64,000 nt of DNA, from positions 930,001 to 994,000 of the forward strand of contig VYZB01000294.1 of assembly GCA_013397455.1 (NCBI GenBank), read 5' to 3'. The DNA comes from Crotophaga sulcirostris (lineage: Eukaryota > Chordata > Aves > Cuculiformes > Crotophagidae). Numbering within the stretch: the stretch's first letter is position 1; each line of letters starts with the position of its first letter. Positions 62,454 to 64,000 of this stretch are shown here, piece by piece. The position numbers and the translations under genes are program-made. Below the pieces are notes generated by a model that saw only the letters and a program-made list of their open reading frames with translations, was not told where the DNA came from and made no database searches.

Positions 62454-63454
62454 GAAAACAAACAGAAAAGAGTTCCTCTTCCAATGATCGCTGGGCTTTT
62501 AAAAAAAAGACTTTCCCCTCTTCAAGCTACCAACAAAGATATAAACCCAGGAAATATATTTTCTGTTTTGCAAAACAAAGTCCTGCGAAGGAGGCCAATG
62601 AAGGAACATAAAATATATTTTGAAGATCTGAAATCAAAACCATGTGGAAACTCGTGGAAAAATACAGTAGACAGGGGTTAATGAAGAGGAAATCTCAGCA
62701 AGGTTCATGTCATACTTTTTTTGCTGTTTATTCCTTACAAAACTAAACAGCGTCTTTCCCCATAGAAAGGCCACTGCTAGTCCCCATAGATCTGGAATTT
62801 GCACAAATTAGAGGGATCAGGTGAAAATCTAAACAGTCAGTGAGGAGGTCCTCACTGCTAATGATGGACCCAGTTTCCCAATAAAGGGGTATGTAGCTGA
62901 GATGGAGGCCCATGAGCAGGAACCATGGGACTGTCTCCTTAAAAGTGATTACCCAGCTTAGTGATGGCTTAAATATCTGAGGTTTTGGTGGTTGGAGGGG
63001 AAGGAAGGAATTTTGCTCCAGTACTGGCTGTCTTGGTCTATGATATACTTCCCCTGTAAGGACCATGGGACCTTAAAACCCTGCTAAACTCAGTGAAAGA
63101 AGGATATTCCTTCCAATTTGCTTAACTTGGTACATTGTCTGAGTGGGAAGAACCATCAGAAGAGCTACTCTGCATGGTCTAACTGGACTTACTATGGGGA
63201 CCACAATTTGGAAGAGCTAAAATATTGTTCTTGCTGTTCCAAACCCTTTACCCTCACCAAGTGGCACTGCTCATGCAGCTTCCTCTCTAACTCTAGCTGT
63301 TTAAATTAGCATTATCAAAACTCAAAAGCATAATAGGTAGATTAAGTTTCGGCAGGGCCTTTCTATCCCCTAATTAATCCTTGCTATCATTAAATTAGAA
63401 GCTTTGGAGATTGTCCTTGTCAGACATACCCACTGAAGTTATAAACTTCACAAT
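62454..63454. other. Unique DNA, no gene recognised
   Basis: No repeat or exon recognised. Minus-strand frame 62743-63066 (107 codons) has no known domain. Confidence 0.55.
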
Positions 63455-63522
63455 CCATGGCAGGGGATTAGAACTAAATGATCTTCAAGGTCCTTTCCAA
63501 CCCAAACCATTCTATGATTCTA
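63455..63522 (+). mobile_element. CR1 3' tail remnant
   Basis: CCATGGCAGGGGATTAGAAC, then AAATGATCTTCAAGGTCCTT and TCCAACCCAAACCATTCTAT, ending GATTCTA. About 68 bp of CR1 tail, heavily 5'-truncated. Confidence 0.93.
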
Positions 63523-64000
63523 CAAAGTTAAGCAGTATCCATGCCTGATTACTTAGCTATTCAAAAATAATATATATGGACAGTTTATGTCATCTTTCCG
63601 TGGATGACTCAGATGGAATTAGAGCCATCCACTTAGCAGTACTTGGCTCATTTTCACTTGGGAAGCAAGGATGTCCTGCCAGGAGTGATTTTAGAAGCTT
63701 AGACACAATTCTCATTTCATTAAAATTGTTCCTGGATTTCCCAGTTGCTCTGCGGTGTATAATGGAACACGCACGTGGCTCACTTTTGCACATGGCCTGA
63801 CACTTCCACATACAGCTTGGCATGTGAAAGGAAGGAGAAAGTCACCACTGTTAATGTTAGTTTCCTTTTCCTATTGGCATCAGAACTACTTCTCTTTAAA
63901 GTTAATATTTGTCTGCTGAAGTTATCCATAGTACTTGGTGCCACAGTAAAGAACAATATTTCAAAGTCCAGAGCCATCAGATGAGGTTTTTCTTTGTTTT
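63523..64000. other. Unique DNA at window end, no gene recognised
   Basis: Overlapping short frames on both strands (63576-63984) show no known domain. No repeat is visible. Confidence 0.55.

Noticed and set aside
62160..62681. 173-codon plus-strand open frame
   Set aside because: Runs through the GC-rich hAT-like element, where stops are rare. The two ends of the frame lie in unrelated sequence.

Overview
The window looks like non-coding DNA from a bird nuclear genome. It is AT-rich, CpG-poor by eye, and no run of genuine exons can be recognised. The diagnostic content is CR1 retrotransposon debris: 13 pieces that mostly carry the CR1 3' tail (octamer-like ends such as ATTCTATG or its complement, preceded by the AAGGTCYYTTCCAACC-type block). 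Several pieces also carry decayed CR1 ORF2 (reverse transcriptase) sequence. I saw no L1, Alu or B-type elements, no retroviral LTR pair, and no tRNA, rRNA, CRISPR or operon structure. A non-avian sauropsid is possible, but the tail types and near-exclusive CR1 load favour a bird.

Layout: 1-1.07 kb unique; 1.07-1.84 kb a CR1 fragment (+), with possible older repeat debris to about 2.15 kb; 3.39-4.38 kb a CR1 (-) with internal deletion; 4.4-10.6 kb unique; short CR1 tails (+) at 10.65, 14.17 and 15.17 kb, with a perfect 16-bp-stem hairpin at 14.76 kb; 15.3-28.0 kb unique; a CR1 tail (+) at 28.0 kb; a microsatellite and local duplications at 28.9-29.2 kb; the best-preserved CR1 (-) at 30.4-31.3 kb, with a 213-residue open frame; CR1 pieces at 33.7 (+) and 39.0 kb (-); 39-51.2 kb unique; a rearranged CR1 (-) at 51.2-51.9 kb; CR1 pieces at 55.9 and 57.0 kb (-); unique sequence to 62.2 kb; a short hAT-like DNA transposon with a target-site duplication at 62.2 kb; and a CR1 tail (+) at 63.5 kb.

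The most interesting structure is a 99-bp inverted repeat, 95 of 99 positions identical with four transitions. It links 51597-51695 to 54384-54482. The left arm sits exactly where the internal part of the 51.2-kb CR1 is missing. This reads as a templated insertion: a deletion in the CR1 was filled with an inverted copy of sequence 2.7 kb away. I found no evidence of a new gene system. The open frames are either CR1-derived or of a length expected by chance in this much sequence. Three exon-like segments flanked by good splice signals are listed only as weak candidates. The window could be intergenic or inside a large intron, and the sequence alone does not say which.
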